Shown: positions 1-16,490 of the stretch, piece by piece
Numbering within the stretch: position 1 is the first letter of the stretch
Layout of the letters: each line of letters begins with the position of its first letter
Origin: Eledone cirrhosa
Lineage: Eukaryota; Mollusca; Cephalopoda; Octopoda; Eledonidae
Length of the DNA: 64,000 nt
Reading direction: 5' to 3'
Assembly: GCA_964016885.1 (NCBI GenBank)
Contig: OZ024742.1
Coordinates: 2,936,979-3,000,978, forward strand
Made by a program: the position numbers and the translations under genes
Notes under the pieces: model-generated
Told to the model about the DNA's origin: nothing
The model's database searches: none
Seen by the model: only the letters and a program-made list of their open reading frames with translations

Positions 1-3000
1 CACACGCAGCCAGACACACGCATCCAGACACACACATCCAGACAAACGCAGCCAGACACACGCATCCAGACACACACATCCACACACACACATCCAGACA
101 CACACGTACAGAATCACACACCCAGACACACACATCCAGACTCACACATCCAGTCATACACATCCAGACTCACACATCCAGACACACACATCCAGACACA
201 CACATCTAGACTCACACAGCCAGACACACGTATCCAGAATCACACATCCAGACACACACATCTAGACACACACATCCAGTCACACACATCCAGATAGACA
301 CATCCAGACTCACACATCCAGACACACACATCCAGACTCACACAGCCAGACACACGTATCCAGAATCACACATACAGACACACACATCCAGACACACACA
401 TCCAGACACACACATCCAGACTAACTCATACAGACACACACATCCAGAATCACACATCCAGACACACACATCCAGACACACACATCCAGACACACATATC
501 CAGACTAACTCATACAGACACACACATCCAGACACACACATCCAGACTCACACATCCAGAATCACACATCCAGAATCACACATCCAGACACACACATCTA
601 GACTCACACATCCAGACACTCACATCCAGACTCACGCATCCAGACATACACTCCCAAACATACACATCCAGACACACACATCCAGACACACACATCCAGA
701 CTCACACATCCAGACACACACATCCAGGCACACACATCCAGACTCACACAGCCAGACACACGCACCCAGAAACACACATCCAGAATCACACATCCAGACA
801 CACACATCTAGACTCACACATCCAGACACTCACATCCAGACACACGCATCCAGACATACACATCCAGACACACACATCCAGACACATACATCCAAACACA
901 CGCATACAGACACACACATCCAGACACACACATCCAGACACACATATCCAGACACACACATCCAGACACACGCATCCAGACACACACATCCATACACACA
1001 CACATCCAGACACACACATCCAGACTTACACACCCAGACACACACATCCAGACACACGATTCCAGACACGCATCCAGACACACGCATCCAGACACACAGA
1101 TCCAGACACACAGATCCAGATACACACATCCAGACTCACACATACAGACACACACATCCAGACACACACATCCAGACAAACATATCCAGACTCACACATC
1201 CAGACACACACATCCAGACACACACATCCAGACACACACATCCAGACACACACATCCAGACACACACATCCAGACACACACATCCAGACACACACATCCA
1301 GACACACACATCCAGACACAGACATCCAGACTCACATATACAGACACACACATCCAGACACACACATCCAGACACACACATCCAGACACACATCCAGACA
1401 CACACATCCAGACTCACACATCCAGACACACACATCCAGACACACACATCCAGACACACACATCCAGACTCACACATCCAGACACACACATCCAGACTCA
1501 CACATCCAGACACACGAATCCAGACACACACATCCAGACACACGCATCCACACACACGCAGCCAGACACACGCATCCAGACTCACACATCCAGACACACA
1601 CATGCAGACTCACACATCCAGACACACACATCCAGACTAACTCATCCAGACACACACATCCAGACACACACACACAGACACACGCATCCAGACAGACGCA
1701 TCCAGACACACACATTCAGACTCACACATCCAGACTAACTCATACAGACACACACATCCAGACTCACACATCCAGCCACACACATCCAGACACACACATC
1801 CAGACTCACACATCAAGACACACACTTCCAGACACACGCATACATACACACACATCCAGTCTCACACATCCAAACGCACGCATCCAGACACACACATCCA
1901 GACACACACATCCAGACACACACATCCAGACACACACATCCAGACACACGCATCCATACACACACATCCATACACACACACATCCAGACACACACATCCA
2001 GACTCACACACCCAGACACACACATCCAGACACACGCATCCAGACACACATATCCAGACACACACAATCAGACACACGCATCCAGACTCACACATCCAGA
2101 CACACACATACAGACACACGCATCCAGACTCACACATCCAGACACACACATCCAGACACACACATCCAAACATACACATCCAGACACACACATCCAGACA
2201 CTCACATGCAGACACACACATCCAGACTCACACATCCAGACACACACATCCAGACACACACATCCAGACTCACACATCGAGACACACACATCGAGACACA
2301 CACATCCAGACTCACACATCCAGACACACACATCCAGATACACACATCCAAGGCACACGCATGCAGACACACACATCCAGACACACACATCCAGACACAC
2401 ACATCCAGACAGACGCATCCAGACACACACATTCAGACTCACACATCCAGACACACATATACACACACACGCATCCAGACACACGCCTCAAGACACACGC
2501 ATACAGACACACACAGCCAGACACACACATCAAAACACACGCATCCAGACACGCACATCCAGACACACACGTACAGAATCACACATCCAGACACACGCAT
2601 CCTGACACACACATCGAGACACACACATTCAGACTCACACATCCAGAAACACACATCCAGACACTCACATCCAGACACACACATGCAGAGAGACGCCTCC
2701 AGACACAAACATTCAGACTCACACATCCAGACACACACATCCAGATACACACATCCACACACACGCATCCCGACACACGTATCAAGACACACGCATACAG
2801 ACACACACAGCCAGACTCACACATCCAGACACACACATCCAGACACACACATCCAGACACACGCATGCAGACACACACATCCAGACTCACACATCCAGAC
2901 ATACACATCCAGACACTCACATCCAGACACACACATCCAGACAGACGCATCCAGACACACACATTCAGACTCACACATCCAGACACACACATCCAGACAC

Positions 3001-6000
3001 ACACATCCAGAATCACACATCCAGGCACAGACATCCAGACACACCCATCCATACACACGCATCCAGACACACACATCCAGACACACACATCCAGACACAC
3101 GCATCCAGACATACAGATCCAGACACACACATCCAGACATACACATCCAAACACTCACATCCAGACACACACTTCCAGACAGACGCATCCAGACACTCAC
3201 ATTCAGACTCACACATCCAGACACACACATCCAGACACACACATCCAGACTCACACATCCAGGCACAGACATCCAGACACACCCATCCATACACACGCAT
3301 CCAGACACACACATCCAGACACACACATCCAGACACACGCATCCAGACATACAGATCCAGACACACGCATCCAGACACACACATCCAGACACACGCATCC
3401 AGACACACACATCCAGACTCCCATATCCAGACACACACATCCAGACACACACATCCAGACTCACACATCCAGACACACACATCCAGACACACGCACATCC
3501 AGACACACACGTACAGACTCACACATCCAGACACACGCATCCAGACACACGCATCCAGACACACGCAACCAGACACACACATCCAGACACACATACCCAG
3601 ACACACACATCCAGACACACGCATCCAGACACACACACATCCAGACACACACATCCAGACACACACATCCAGACACACACATCCAGACACACATACCCAG
3701 ACACACACATCCAGACACACGCATCCAGACACAGACATCCAGACTCATACATCCAGACACACGAATCCAGACACACACATCCAGACACACACATCCAGAC
3801 TCACATATCCAGACACACACATCCAGACTCACACATCCAGACACACATATCCAGACACACACATGCAGACACACACATCCAGACACACGCATCCAGACAC
3901 AGACATCCAGACTCACACATCCAGACACACATATCCAGACACACACATCCAGACACACGCATCCAGACACAGACATCCAGACTCACATATCCAGACACAC
4001 ACATCCAGACTCACACATCCAGACACACATATCCAGACACACACATCCAGACACACACATCCAGACACACGCATCCAGACTCACACATCCAGACACACAT
4101 ATTCAGACACACACATCCAGAGACACACATCCAGACACACGCATCCAGACACAGACATCCAGACACACACATCCAGACACACATATCCAGACACACACAT
4201 CCAGACACACGCATCCAGACACAGACATCCAGACTCACACATCCAGACACACACATACAGACACACGCATCCAGACTCACACATCCAGACACACACATCC
4301 AGACTCACACATCCAAACATACACATCCAGACACACACATCCAGACACACACATGCAGACACACACATCCGGACTCACACATCCAGACATACACATCCAG
4401 ACACTCACATCCAGACACCCACATCCAGACAGACGCATCCAGACACACACATTCAGACTCACACATCCAGACACACACGTCCAGACACACACATCCAGAC
4501 ACACACATCCAGACTCACACATCCAGGCACAGACATCCAGACACACGCATCCAGACATACACATCCAGACACACACATCCAGACATACACATCCAGACAC
4601 ACACATCCAGACACACGCATCCAGACACACACATCCAGACTCACATATCCAGATACTCACATCCAGACACACACATCCAGACACACACATCCAGACTCAA
4701 ACATCCAGACTCACATATCCAGACACACGCATCCAGACACACACATCCAGACACACGCATCCAGACACACGCACATCCAGACACACACGTACAGAATCAC
4801 ACATCCAGACACACGCATCCAGACACACGCATCCAGACACACGCATCCAGACACACACATCCAGACACACACATCCAGACACACGCATCCATACATACAC
4901 ATCGAGACACACACATCCAGACACACACATCCAGACACACACATCCAGACACAAACATCCAGACACACACATCCAGACACACATACCCAGACACACACAT
5001 CCAGACACACGCATCCAGACACACACATCCAGACTCATACATCCAGACACACGAATCCAGACACACACATCCAGACACACACATCCAGACTCATACATCC
5101 AGACACACGAATCCAGACACACACATCCAGACACACACATCCAGACTCACACATCAAGACTCATACATCCAGACTCATACATCCAGACACACGAATCCAG
5201 ACTCACACATCCAAACATACACATCCAGACACACACATCCAAACACACACATGCAGACACACACATCCAGACTCACACATCCAGACATACACATCCAGAC
5301 TCACACATCCAGACACACACATCCAGACACACACATCCAGACTCACACAGCCAGACACACGCATCCAGAAACACACATCCAGACACACACATCCAGACAC
5401 ACACATCGAGACACACACATCCAGACTCACACATCCAGACACACACATCCAGACTCACACATCCAGACACACGCATGCAGACACACACATCCAGACTCAC
5501 ACATCCAGACATACACATCCAGACACACACATCCAGACACACACATCCAGACAGACGCATCCAGACTCACACATTCAGACTCACACATCCAGACACACAC
5601 ATCCACACACACGAATCCAGACAGACGCATCAAGACACACGCATACAGACACACACAGCCAGACACACACATCAAAACACACGCATCCAGACACGCACAT
5701 CCAGACACACACGTACAGAATCACACATCCTGACACACGCATCCAGACACACACATCGAGACACACACATCCAGACTCACACATCCAGACACACACATGC
5801 AGACACACACATCCAGACACACGCATGCAGACACACACATCCAGACTCACACATCCAGACATACACATCCAGACACTCACATCCAGACACACACATCCAG
5901 ACAGACGCCTCCAGACACACACATTCAGACTCACACATCCAGACGCACACATCCAGACACACACATCCACACACACGCATCCAGACACACGCATCAACAC

Positions 6001-9000
6001 ACACGCATACAGACACACAGAGCCAGACTCACACATCTAAACACACGCATCCAGACACGCACATCAAGACACACACGTACAGAATCACACGTCCAGACAC
6101 ACGTATCCAGACACACGCATCCAGACACACACATCCAGAGACACACATCCAGACACACACATCCAGACACACACATCCAGACACACATACCCAGACACAC
6201 ACATCCAGACACACGCATCCAGACACACACATCCAGACTCACACATCCAGACACACGAATCCAGACACACACATCCAGACACACACATCCAGACTCACAC
6301 ATCCAGACTCACACATCCAGACACACACATCCAGACTCACACATCCATCCACACACATCATGACACACACATCCATACTCACACATCAAGACACACACTT
6401 CCAGACACACGCATACATACACACACATCCAGTCTCAGACATACAAACACACGCATCCAGAAACACACATCCAGACACACACATCCAGACACACAAATCC
6501 AGACACACACATCCAGACACACACATCCAGACACACACATCCAGACACACGCATCCAGACACACACATCCAGACCAACACATCCAGACACACACATCCAG
6601 ACACCACCTCCTGACTCACACCTCCAGAATCACACATCCAGACACACACATCCAGACACACATATCCAGACACACGCATGCAGACACACACATCCAGACT
6701 CACACATCCAGACATACACATCCAGACACACACATCCAGACACACACATCCAGACAGACGCATCCAGACTCACACATTCAGACTCACACATCCAGACACA
6801 CACATCCACACACACGAATCCAGACAGACGCATCAAGACACACGCATACAGACACACACAGCCAGACACACACATCAAAACACACGCATCCAGACACGCA
6901 CATCCAGACACACACGTACAGAATCACACATCCTGACACACGCATCCAGACACACACATCGAGACACACACATCCAGACTCACACATCCAGACACACACA
7001 TGCAGACACACACATCCAGACACACGCATGCAGACACACACATCCAGACTCACACATCCAGACATACACATCCAGACACTCACATCCAGACACACACATC
7101 CAGACAGACGCCTCCAGACACACACATTCAGACTCACACATCCAGACGCACACATCCAGACACACACATCCACACACACGCATCCAGACACACGCATCAA
7201 CACACACGCATACAGACACACAGAGCCAGACTCACACATCTAAACACACGCATCCAGACACGCACATCAAGACACACACGTACAGAATCACACGTCCAGA
7301 CACACGTATCCAGACACACGCATCCAGACACACACATCCAGAGACACACATCCAGACACACACATCCAGACACACACATCCAGACACACATACCCAGACA
7401 CACACATCCAGACACACGCATCCAGACACACACATCCAGACTCACACATCCAGACACACGAATCCAGACACACACATCCAGACACACACATCCAGACTCA
7501 CACATCCAGACTCACACATCCAGACACACACATCCAGACTCACACATCCATCCACACACATCATGACACACACATCCATACTCACACATCAAGACACACA
7601 CTTCCAGACACACGCATACATACACACACATCCAGTCTCAGACATACAAACACACGCATCCAGAAACACACATCCAGACACACACATCCAGACACACAAA
7701 TCCAGACACACACATCCAGACACACACATCCAGACACACACATCCAGACACACGCATCCAGACACACACATCCAGACCAACACATCCAGACACACACATC
7801 CAGACACCACCTCCTGACTCACACCTCCAGAATCACACATCCAGACACACACATCCAGACACACATATCCAGACACACGCATCCAGACACACACATCCAG
7901 ACTCACACATCCAGACACACACATCCAGACACACACATCCAGACTCACACATCCAGTCATACGCATCCAGACACATACACCCAGACACACGCATCCATGC
8001 ACCCACATCCAGACACACACATCCAGACACACGAATCCAGACACGCATCCAGACACACACATCCGGGAACACACATCCAGACTCACACATCTAGACACAC
8101 ACATCCAGACTCACACATCCAGACATCCACATCCAGACTCACACATCCGGGAACACACATCCAGAAACACACATCCAGACATACACATCCAGACACACAC
8201 ATCCAGACTCACACATCCAGACACACACATCCAGACTCACACATCCAGACATACACATCCAGACACACACATCCAGACACACACATGCAGACACACACAT
8301 CCAGACTCACACATCCAGACATACACATCCAGACTCACACATGCAGACACACCCATCCAGACACACACATCCAGACTCACACATCCAGAAACACACATCC
8401 AGACACACACATCCAGACACACACATCGAGACACACACATCCAGATTCACACATCCAGACACACACATCCAGACACACGCATACAGACACACACATCCAG
8501 ACACACACATCCAAACACACACATCCAGACACACACATCCAGACACACACATCCAGACACACACATCCAGACACACACATCCAGACACACACATCCAGAC
8601 ACACATCCAGACACACGCATGCAGGCACACACATCCAGACTCACACATCCAGACACACGCATGCAGGCACACACATCCAGACACACACATCCAGACTCAC
8701 ACATCCAGACAGACGCATCCAGACTCACACATTCAGACTCAAACATCCAGACACACACATCCAGACACACACATCCACACACACGCATCCAGACACACGC
8801 ATCAAGACAAACGCATACAGACAAATACAGCCAGACACACATCAAAACACACGCATCCAGACACGCACATCCAGACACACACGTACAGACTCACACATCC
8901 AGACACACGCATCCAGACAAACACATCGAGACACACACATCCAGACTCACACATCCAGACACACACATCCAGACTCACACATCCAGACACACACATCCAG

Positions 9001-12000
9001 ACACACACGTACAGACTCACACATCCAGACACACGCATGCAGAAACACACATCCAGACACACACATCCAGACATACACATCCAGACACTCACATCCAGAC
9101 ACACACATCCAGACAGACGCCTCCAGACACAAACATTCAGACTCACACATCCATACACACACATCCAGATACACACATCCACACACACGCATCCAGACAC
9201 ACGCATCAAGACACAAGCATACAGACACACAGAGCCAGACTCACACATCTAAACACACGCATCCAGACACGCACATCCAGACAAACACATCCAGACTCAC
9301 ACATCCAGACATACACATCCATACACACACATCCAGACACACGCATCCAGACACACACATCCAGACACACATACCCAGACACACACATCCAGACACACGC
9401 ATCCAGACTCACACATCCAGACATACACATCCAGACACACACATCCAGACACACGCATCCAGACACACGCATACAGACACACACATCCAGACTCACACAT
9501 CCAGACATACACATCCAGACACACACATCCAGACTCACACATCCAGACATACACATCCAGACACACACATCCAGACACACGCATCCAGACACACGCATCC
9601 AGACACACGCATCCAGACACACACACATCCAGACACACATACCCAGACACACACATCCAGACACACGCATCCAGACACACACATCCAGACACACACATCC
9701 AGACACACACATCCAGACACACACATCCAGACACACATATCCAGACACACACATCCAGACACACGCATCCAGACACACACATCCAGACTCACACATCCAG
9801 ACACACGAATCCAGACACACACATCCAGAAACACACATCCAGACTCACACATCCAAACACACACATCCAGAAACACGCATCCAGACAAACACATCCAGAC
9901 TCACACATCCAGACTAACTCATCCAGACACACACATCCAGACACACACACACAGACACACGCATCCAGACTCACACATCCAGCCACACACATCCAGACAC
10001 ACACATCCAGACTCACACATCAAGACACACACTTCCAGACCCACGCATACATACACACACATCCAGTCTCACACATCCAAACGCACGCATCCAGACACAC
10101 ACATCCAGACACACACATCCAGACACACACATCCAGACACACACATCCAGACACACGCATCCATACACACACATCCATACACACACACATCCAGACACAC
10201 ACATCCAGACTCACACACCCAGACACACACATCCAGACACACGCATCCAGACACACACATCCAGACACACACAATCAGACACACGCATCCAGACTCACAC
10301 ATCCAGACACACACATACAGACACACGCATCCAGACTCACACATCCAGACACACACATCCAGACTCACACATCCAAACATACACATCCAGACACACACAT
10401 CCAGAAACACACATCCAGACACACACATCCAGACACACACATCCAGACACACACATCCAGACTCACACATCCAGACACACACATCCAGTTACACACATCC
10501 AGCCACACGCATGCAGACACACACATCCAGACACACACATCCAGACACACACATCCAGACAGACGCATCCAGACACACACATTCAGACTCACACATCCAG
10601 ACACACATATCCACACACACGCATCCAGACACACGCCTCAAGACACACGCAGACACACACAGCCAGACACACACATCCAGACACACGCATCCAGACACGC
10701 ACATCCAGACACACACGTACAGAATCACACATCCAGACACACGCATCCTGACACACACATCGAGACACACACATTCAGACTCACACATCCAGAAACACAC
10801 ATCCAGACTCACACATCCAGACACTCACATCCAGACACACACATGCAGAGAGACGCCTCCAGACACAAACATTCAGACTCACACATCCAGACACACACAT
10901 CCAGACACACACATCCAGACACACACATCCAGACACACGCATGCAGACACACACATCCAGACTCACACATCCAGACATACACATCCAGACACTCACATCC
11001 AGACACACACATCCAGAGAGACGCCTCCAGACACAAACATTCAGACTCACACATCCAGACACACACATCCAGATACACGCAAACAGACACACACAGCCAG
11101 ACTCACACATCCAGACACACACATCCAGACACACACATCCAGACACACGCATGCAGACACACACATCCAGACTCACACATCCAGACAGACGCATCCAGAC
11201 ACACACATTCAGACTCACACATCCAGACACACACATCCAGACACACACATCCAGACAGACGCATCCAGACACACACATTCAGACTCACACATCCAGACAC
11301 ACACATCCAGACACACACATCCAGACAGACGCATCCAGACACACACATTCAGACTCACACATCCAGACACACACATCCAGACACACACATCCAGACTCAC
11401 ACATCCAGGCACAGACATCCAGACACACCCATCCATACACACGCATCCAGACACACACATCCAGACACACACATCCAGACACACGCATCCAGACATACAG
11501 ATCCAGACACACACATCCAGACATACACATCTAGACTCACACATCCAGACACACACATCCAGACACACGCATCCAGACACACACATCCAGACTCACATAT
11601 CCAGACACACACATCCAGACACACACATCCAGACTCACACATCCAGACACACACATCCAGATACACGCACATCCAGACACACACGTACAGAATCACACAT
11701 CCAGACACACGCATCCAGACACACGCATCCAGACACACGCATCCAGACACACACATCCAGACACACATACCCAGACACACACATCCAGACACACGCATCC
11801 AGACACACACATCCAGACACACACATCCAGACACACACATCCAGACTCACACATCCAGACACACATATCCAGAAACACACATCCAGACACACGCATCCAG
11901 ACACACACATCCATACACACACACATCCAGACACACACATCCAACTCACACACCCAGACACATACATCCAGACACACGCATCCAGACACACACATCCAGA

Positions 12001-14690
12001 CACACACATTCAGACACACGCATCCAGACACACATATCCAGACACACACATCCAGACACACACATTCAGACTCACACATCCAGACACACACATCCAGACA
12101 CACGCATCCAGACACACACATCCAGACACACACATCCAGACACACACATCCAGACACACATATCCAGACACACATATCCAGACACACGCATCCAGACACA
12201 GACATCCAGACTCACACATCCAGACACACACATACAGACACACGCATCCAGACTCACACATCCAGACACACACATCCAGACTCACACATCCAAACATACA
12301 CATCCAGACACACACATCCAGACACACGCATGCAGACACACACATCCAGACTCACACATCCAGACATACACATCCAGACACTCACATCCAGACACACACA
12401 TCCAGACAGACGCATCCAGACACACACATTCAGACTCACACATCCAGACACACACATCCAGACACACACATCCAGACACACACATCCAGACTCACACATC
12501 CAGGACACAGACATCCAGACACACCCATCCAGACACACGCATCCAGACACACACATCCAGACACACACATCCAGACACACGCATCCAGACATACACATCC
12601 AGACACACACATCCAGACATACACATCTAGACTCACACATCCAGACACACACATCCAGACACACGCATCCAGACACACACATCCAGACACACACATCCAG
12701 ACACACGCATCCAGACACACACATCCAGACTCAAACATCCAGACTCACATATCCAGACACACGCACATCCAGACACACACGTACAGAATCACACATCCAG
12801 ACACACGCATCCAGACACACGCATCCAGACACACGCATCCAGACACACACATCCAGACACACACATCCAGACACACGCATCCAGACATACACATCCAGAC
12901 ACACACATCCAGACACACACATCCAGACACACACATCCAGACACACACATCCAGACACAGACATCCAGACACACACATCCAGACACACATACCCAGACAC
13001 ACACATCCAGACACACGCATCCAGACACACACATCCAGACTCATACATCCAGACACACGAATCCAGACACACACATCCAGACACACGCATCCAGACACAC
13101 ACATCCATACACACACACATCCAGACACACACATCCAGACTCACACACCCAGACACATACATCCAGACACACGCATCCACACACACACATCCAGACACAC
13201 ACATTCAGACTCACACATCCAGACACACACATCCAGACACACGCATCCAGACACACACATCCAGACACACACATCCAGACACACACATCCAGACACACAT
13301 ATCCAGACACACACATCCAGACACACGCATCCAGACACAGACATCCAGACTCACACATCCAGACACACACATACAGACACACGCATCCAGACTCACACAT
13401 CCAGACACACACATCCAGACTCACACATCCAAACATACACATCCAGACACACACATCCAGACTCACACATCCAAACATACACATCCAGACACACGCATCC
13501 AGACTCACACATCCAGACACACACATCCAGACTCACACATCCAAACATACACATCCAGACATACACATCCAGACACACACATCCAGACACACACATCCAG
13601 ACACACACATCCACACACACGCATCCAGACACACGCCTCAAGACACACGCATACAGACACACACAGCCAGACACACACATCAAAACACACGCATCCAGAC
13701 ACGCACATCCAGACACACACATCCAGACACACGCATCCAGACACACACATCGAGACACACATATCCAGACACACACATCCAGACACGCATCCAGACACAA
13801 ACATCCAGATACACACATCCAGACACACACATCCAGACTCACACATCCAGACACACACGTCCAGACACACACATCCAGACTCACACATCCAGTCATACGC
13901 ATCCAGACACATACACCCAGACACACGCATCCATGCACCCACATCCAGACACACACATCCAGACACACGCATGCAGACACACACATCCAGACTCACACAT
14001 CCAGACACACACATCCAGACACACACATCCACACACACGCATCCAGACACACGCATCAAGACACACGCATACAGACACACACAGCCAGACTCACACATCT
14101 AAACACACGCATCCAGACACGCACATCCAGACACACACGTACAGAATCACACATCCAGAGACACACATCCAGACACACATATCCAGACACACACATCCAG
14201 ACACGCATCCAGACACACACATCCAGACACATACATCCAGAGACACACATCCAGACACACACATCCAGAGACACACATCCAGACACAGACATCCAGACAC
14301 ACACATCCAGACTCACACATCCAGACACACACATCCAGACACACGCATCCAGAGACACACATCCAGACACACACATCCAGAGACACACATCCAGACACAC
14401 ATCCAGACACACACATCCAGAGACACACATCCAGACACACACATCCAGACACACACATCCAGACTCACACATCCAGACACACACATCCAGACACACGCAT
14501 CCAGACACAGACATCCAGACACACGCATCCAGACACACACATCCAGACACACACATCCAGACTCACACATCCAGACACACACATCCAGACTCACACATCC
14601 AGACACACACATCCAGACACACACATCCAGACTCACACATCCAGACACACACATCCAGACACACGCACACAGGCACACAAACACAGACAC
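1..14690. repeat. 12-bp satellite array (CACACATCCAGA)n
   Basis: Nearly 14.7 kb is built from a 12-bp unit, CACACATCCAGA, with recurrent variants (CACTCACATCC, CACGCATCCAGA, GTACAGAATCAC, CATACCCAGA). Because the unit length is a multiple of three and rarely makes a stop, several frames stay open for thousands of bases on both strands; their translations are only low-complexity Thr/His/Gln/Ser/Arg repeats (plus) or Cys/Val/Leu/Asp repeats (minus), with no domain. I read this as satellite or large minisatellite DNA. Higher-order similarity is visible: blocks carrying CAGGCACAGACATCC recur near 3020, 3260, 4530 and 11410. The array starts before the window, so its full length is unknown. Confidence 0.95.
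5467..7872. repeat. tandem duplication of a 1203-bp satellite segment
   Basis: Inside the 12-bp array the segment from about 5467 to 6669 is followed directly by a near-identical copy at about 6670 to 7872. The offset is constant at 1203 bp. Diagnostic variants such as the CACCACCTCCTGAC block (about 6603 and 7806) and the CATCATGACAC block (6357 and 7560) occur in both. The identity is far higher than between other parts of the array, so this looks like a recent unequal exchange or replication slippage, or an assembly duplication. Edges are approximate. Confidence 0.85.
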
Positions 14691-14710
14691 ACAGACACAC
14701 AGACACAGAC

Positions 14711-14785
<75 letters not shown>

Positions 14786-14804
14786 TACACACACACACAC
14801 ACAC
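14691..14804. repeat. (CA)n microsatellite at the satellite edge
   Basis: The 12-bp satellite collapses into CAGACACA units and then almost pure (CA)n with a few ATACAC interruptions, and ends at unique sequence near 14805. The gradual transition suggests the 12-mer satellite arose from, or decays into, CA dinucleotides. Confidence 0.9.
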
Positions 14805-15016
14805 GAACGCTGATGCCAGTGCAGAACAGATACATAGATAAAAAAGAGAAATGTTTTAGAATCTCAGAAGAAAAAAATAGAACGAGAGGAAGAGGCATCG
14901 CCATTGAGAAGGAAATGTGTGACGAGAAGGATGTGTGACGAAAGTCTCTTGGCCATTAAACATTAAACAAGCAGCCTGTTAATAAACTAAACGATGAATG
15001 GATTATTTACGCAACT
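14805..15016. other. unique sequence, no gene seen
   Basis: About 210 bases of ordinary-complexity sequence between the satellite and an ATA/AT microsatellite. A purine-rich stretch (14841-14935) continues a frame open from the satellite, but it has no recognisable domain. Confidence 0.5.
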
Positions 15017-15028
15017 AATAATAATAAT

Positions 15029-15104
<76 letters not shown>

Positions 15105-15130
15105 ATATATATATATATATATATACATAT
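15017..15130. repeat. (ATA)n then (AT)n microsatellite
   Basis: An ATA trinucleotide run passes into about 100 bp of AT dinucleotides with two GTAT interruptions. It abuts a PLE-type terminal-repeat fragment, an arrangement repeated throughout the window. Confidence 0.95.
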
Positions 15131-15153
15131 ATATGCAAAAGTTCTATTTAAAT

Positions 15154-15390
15154 TGTTGGGATACAACTAGCAAATATTTTTATAACTGATATAAAGCACT
15201 CAACAAGTATTTGGAGTAAACATACGATATTAACAAATGGAAACTATATTTATAAAACCATATTTATTTCATTATACATATTTCAAGGACACCAAGTTAA
15301 ATTATGGTGTGCTTTCATCAGACAAATTATAATATAGATCAGTTTTATAAATAAATATTGACATACCCTTAAAAAATACAACCATCACTG
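15154..15390 (-). repeat. PLE-type terminal-repeat fragment, family D
   Basis: This shares short landmarks with the repeat at 39400-39760 (AGCACTCAAC, a run resembling TATTAAC/AATGGA, and a hammerhead-like core in matching context) and lies between AT microsatellites. No coding sequence accompanies it. I assign it to Penelope-type repeats because of the hammerhead-like motif at 15265-15328; that assignment is inference. Confidence 0.5.
15265..15328 (-). ncRNA. hammerhead ribozyme-like motif (family D, copy 2)
   Basis: On the minus strand: core CUGATGA (complement of 15315-15321); helix II AAG-C-ACACCA pairing with UGGUGU-C-CUU, with one internal C-C mismatch; then GAAA (15281-15284); self-complementary TATGTA-type helix III; U then A at the cleavage position; and a closing strand starting ATGAA. 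Helix I has five pairs, two of them wobbles (UUUGU with AUGAA), so it is weak. The order CUGANGA - stem - GAAA - short stem - UH is that of a type I hammerhead, known from Penelope-like elements. Activity is not tested. Confidence 0.55.
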
Positions 15391-15403
15391 TTGGAAGCCT
15401 CCG

Positions 15404-15408
15404 GATAG

Positions 15409-15447
<39 letters not shown>

Positions 15448-15473
15448 ATATGTATATATATATATATATATGT
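15404..15473. repeat. (AT)n/(GT)n microsatellite
   Basis: AT dinucleotides interrupted by GTGTGTGTGT and further AT repeats, between two terminal-repeat fragments. Confidence 0.9.
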
Positions 15474-16245
15474 AAACAAGGTTTAGTAAATAATGAAAAA
15501 GTTTCAAAATAAATTTTAAAAAATTGACTTTACCTACTATAGTTACCTTTACCGATCGGTTTCGAATCTCAAAAATAAAACGGAGACCATACGGCCTTCG
15601 TTGTTAAAATTTATTTTGAAACTTTTTCATTATTTACTAAACCTTGTTTATATTTGTTCTGGCTCGTTAATTTATTAACCCGCCATTGAACTACATTGGC
15701 ACTTGGTTGGACAATACATGCGTACCTTGGCGCCTTGTGCGTGAAGGGACGTATTTCATATTACTACTACCTCCACTAACGTTGAGAACAAACCGGGTCA
15801 TTCCGACTGCTGCTGGCAACAGCGGTGGCTAGTTTGACCTACCTCCTTTTGCCTCTATCTTTGCTACGGCCCTTGATAAACCTGTTCTACATCATCCACT
15901 CTCATCCCAGGAACAGTTTTTGATAGCGCTAGTTTGTGATTTAAATTCAGGAATTTTATATTCTTTGAATGAAAAGAACCTTCTGACGAGAATCTCTCTT
16001 TGCAACGAAGGCCGTATGGTCTCCGTTTTATTTTTGGGATTCGAAACCGATCGGTAAAGGTAACTATAGTAGGTAAAGTCAATTTTTAAAAATTTATTTT
16101 GAAACTTTTTCCTTATTTACTAAACCTTGTTTATATTTGTTCTGGCTCGTTAATTTATTAACCCGCCATTGAACTACATTGGCACTTGGTTGGACAATAC
16201 ATGCGTACCTTGGCGCCTTGTGCGTGAAGGGACGTATTTCATATA
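15474..16245 (+). repeat. PLE-type terminal-repeat cluster with inverted and direct copies, family G
   Basis: Three relationships are visible. Bases 15474-15533 are the reverse complement of about 15607-15655. Bases about 15536-15606 (GACTTTACCTACTATAG to the CGTTG end) are the reverse complement of about 16000-16083. A unit of about 160 bp at 15601-15763 recurs directly at 16084-16243, including TTGGACAATACATGCGTACC. No coding sequence is present. The full hammerhead-like motif lies only in the 15978-16061 copy; the copy at 15545-15575 keeps just the GAAA/CCGATCGG half. Such partial, tandem and inverted terminal repeats are typical of Penelope-like elements. Confidence 0.65.
15978..16061 (+). 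ncRNA. hammerhead ribozyme-like motif (family G)
   Basis: Helix I is ACCTT (15978-15982) with AAGGT (16057-16061). The core is CUGACGA (15983-15989). Helix II is GAATCTC (15990-15996) with GGGATTC (16036-16042), seven pairs including one G-U, closing a loop of about 39 nt. Then come GAAA (16043-16046), self-complementary helix III CCGATCGG, U at 16055 and A at 16056 as the cleavage position. Every invariant core position of the hammerhead is present. Type I topology with a palindromic helix III fits the minimal hammerheads known in PLEs, which act better as dimers. Catalysis is inferred, not shown. Confidence 0.72.
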
Positions 16246-16272
16246 TATATATGTATGTATATATATATATAT

Positions 16273-16303
<31 letters not shown>

Positions 16304-16336
16304 ATTATATGTAGGAGGTGAGTTTTATTGTAGCAC

Positions 16337-16367
<31 letters not shown>

Positions 16368-16369
16368 TT

Positions 16370-16437
<68 letters not shown>

Positions 16438-16490
16438 ATATTGTGCTACAATAAAACTCACCTCCTACATATAATTATATATATATATAC

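Noticed and set aside
1..14690. CRISPR array
   Set aside because: Repeats are directly tandem without unique spacers, and the sequence is eukaryotic.
2206..14938. Very long open frames (up to 2313 codons) across the 12-bp satellite on both strands
   Set aside because: Pure consequence of a 12-bp stop-poor repeat; no domain, several frames open at once, start codons arbitrary.
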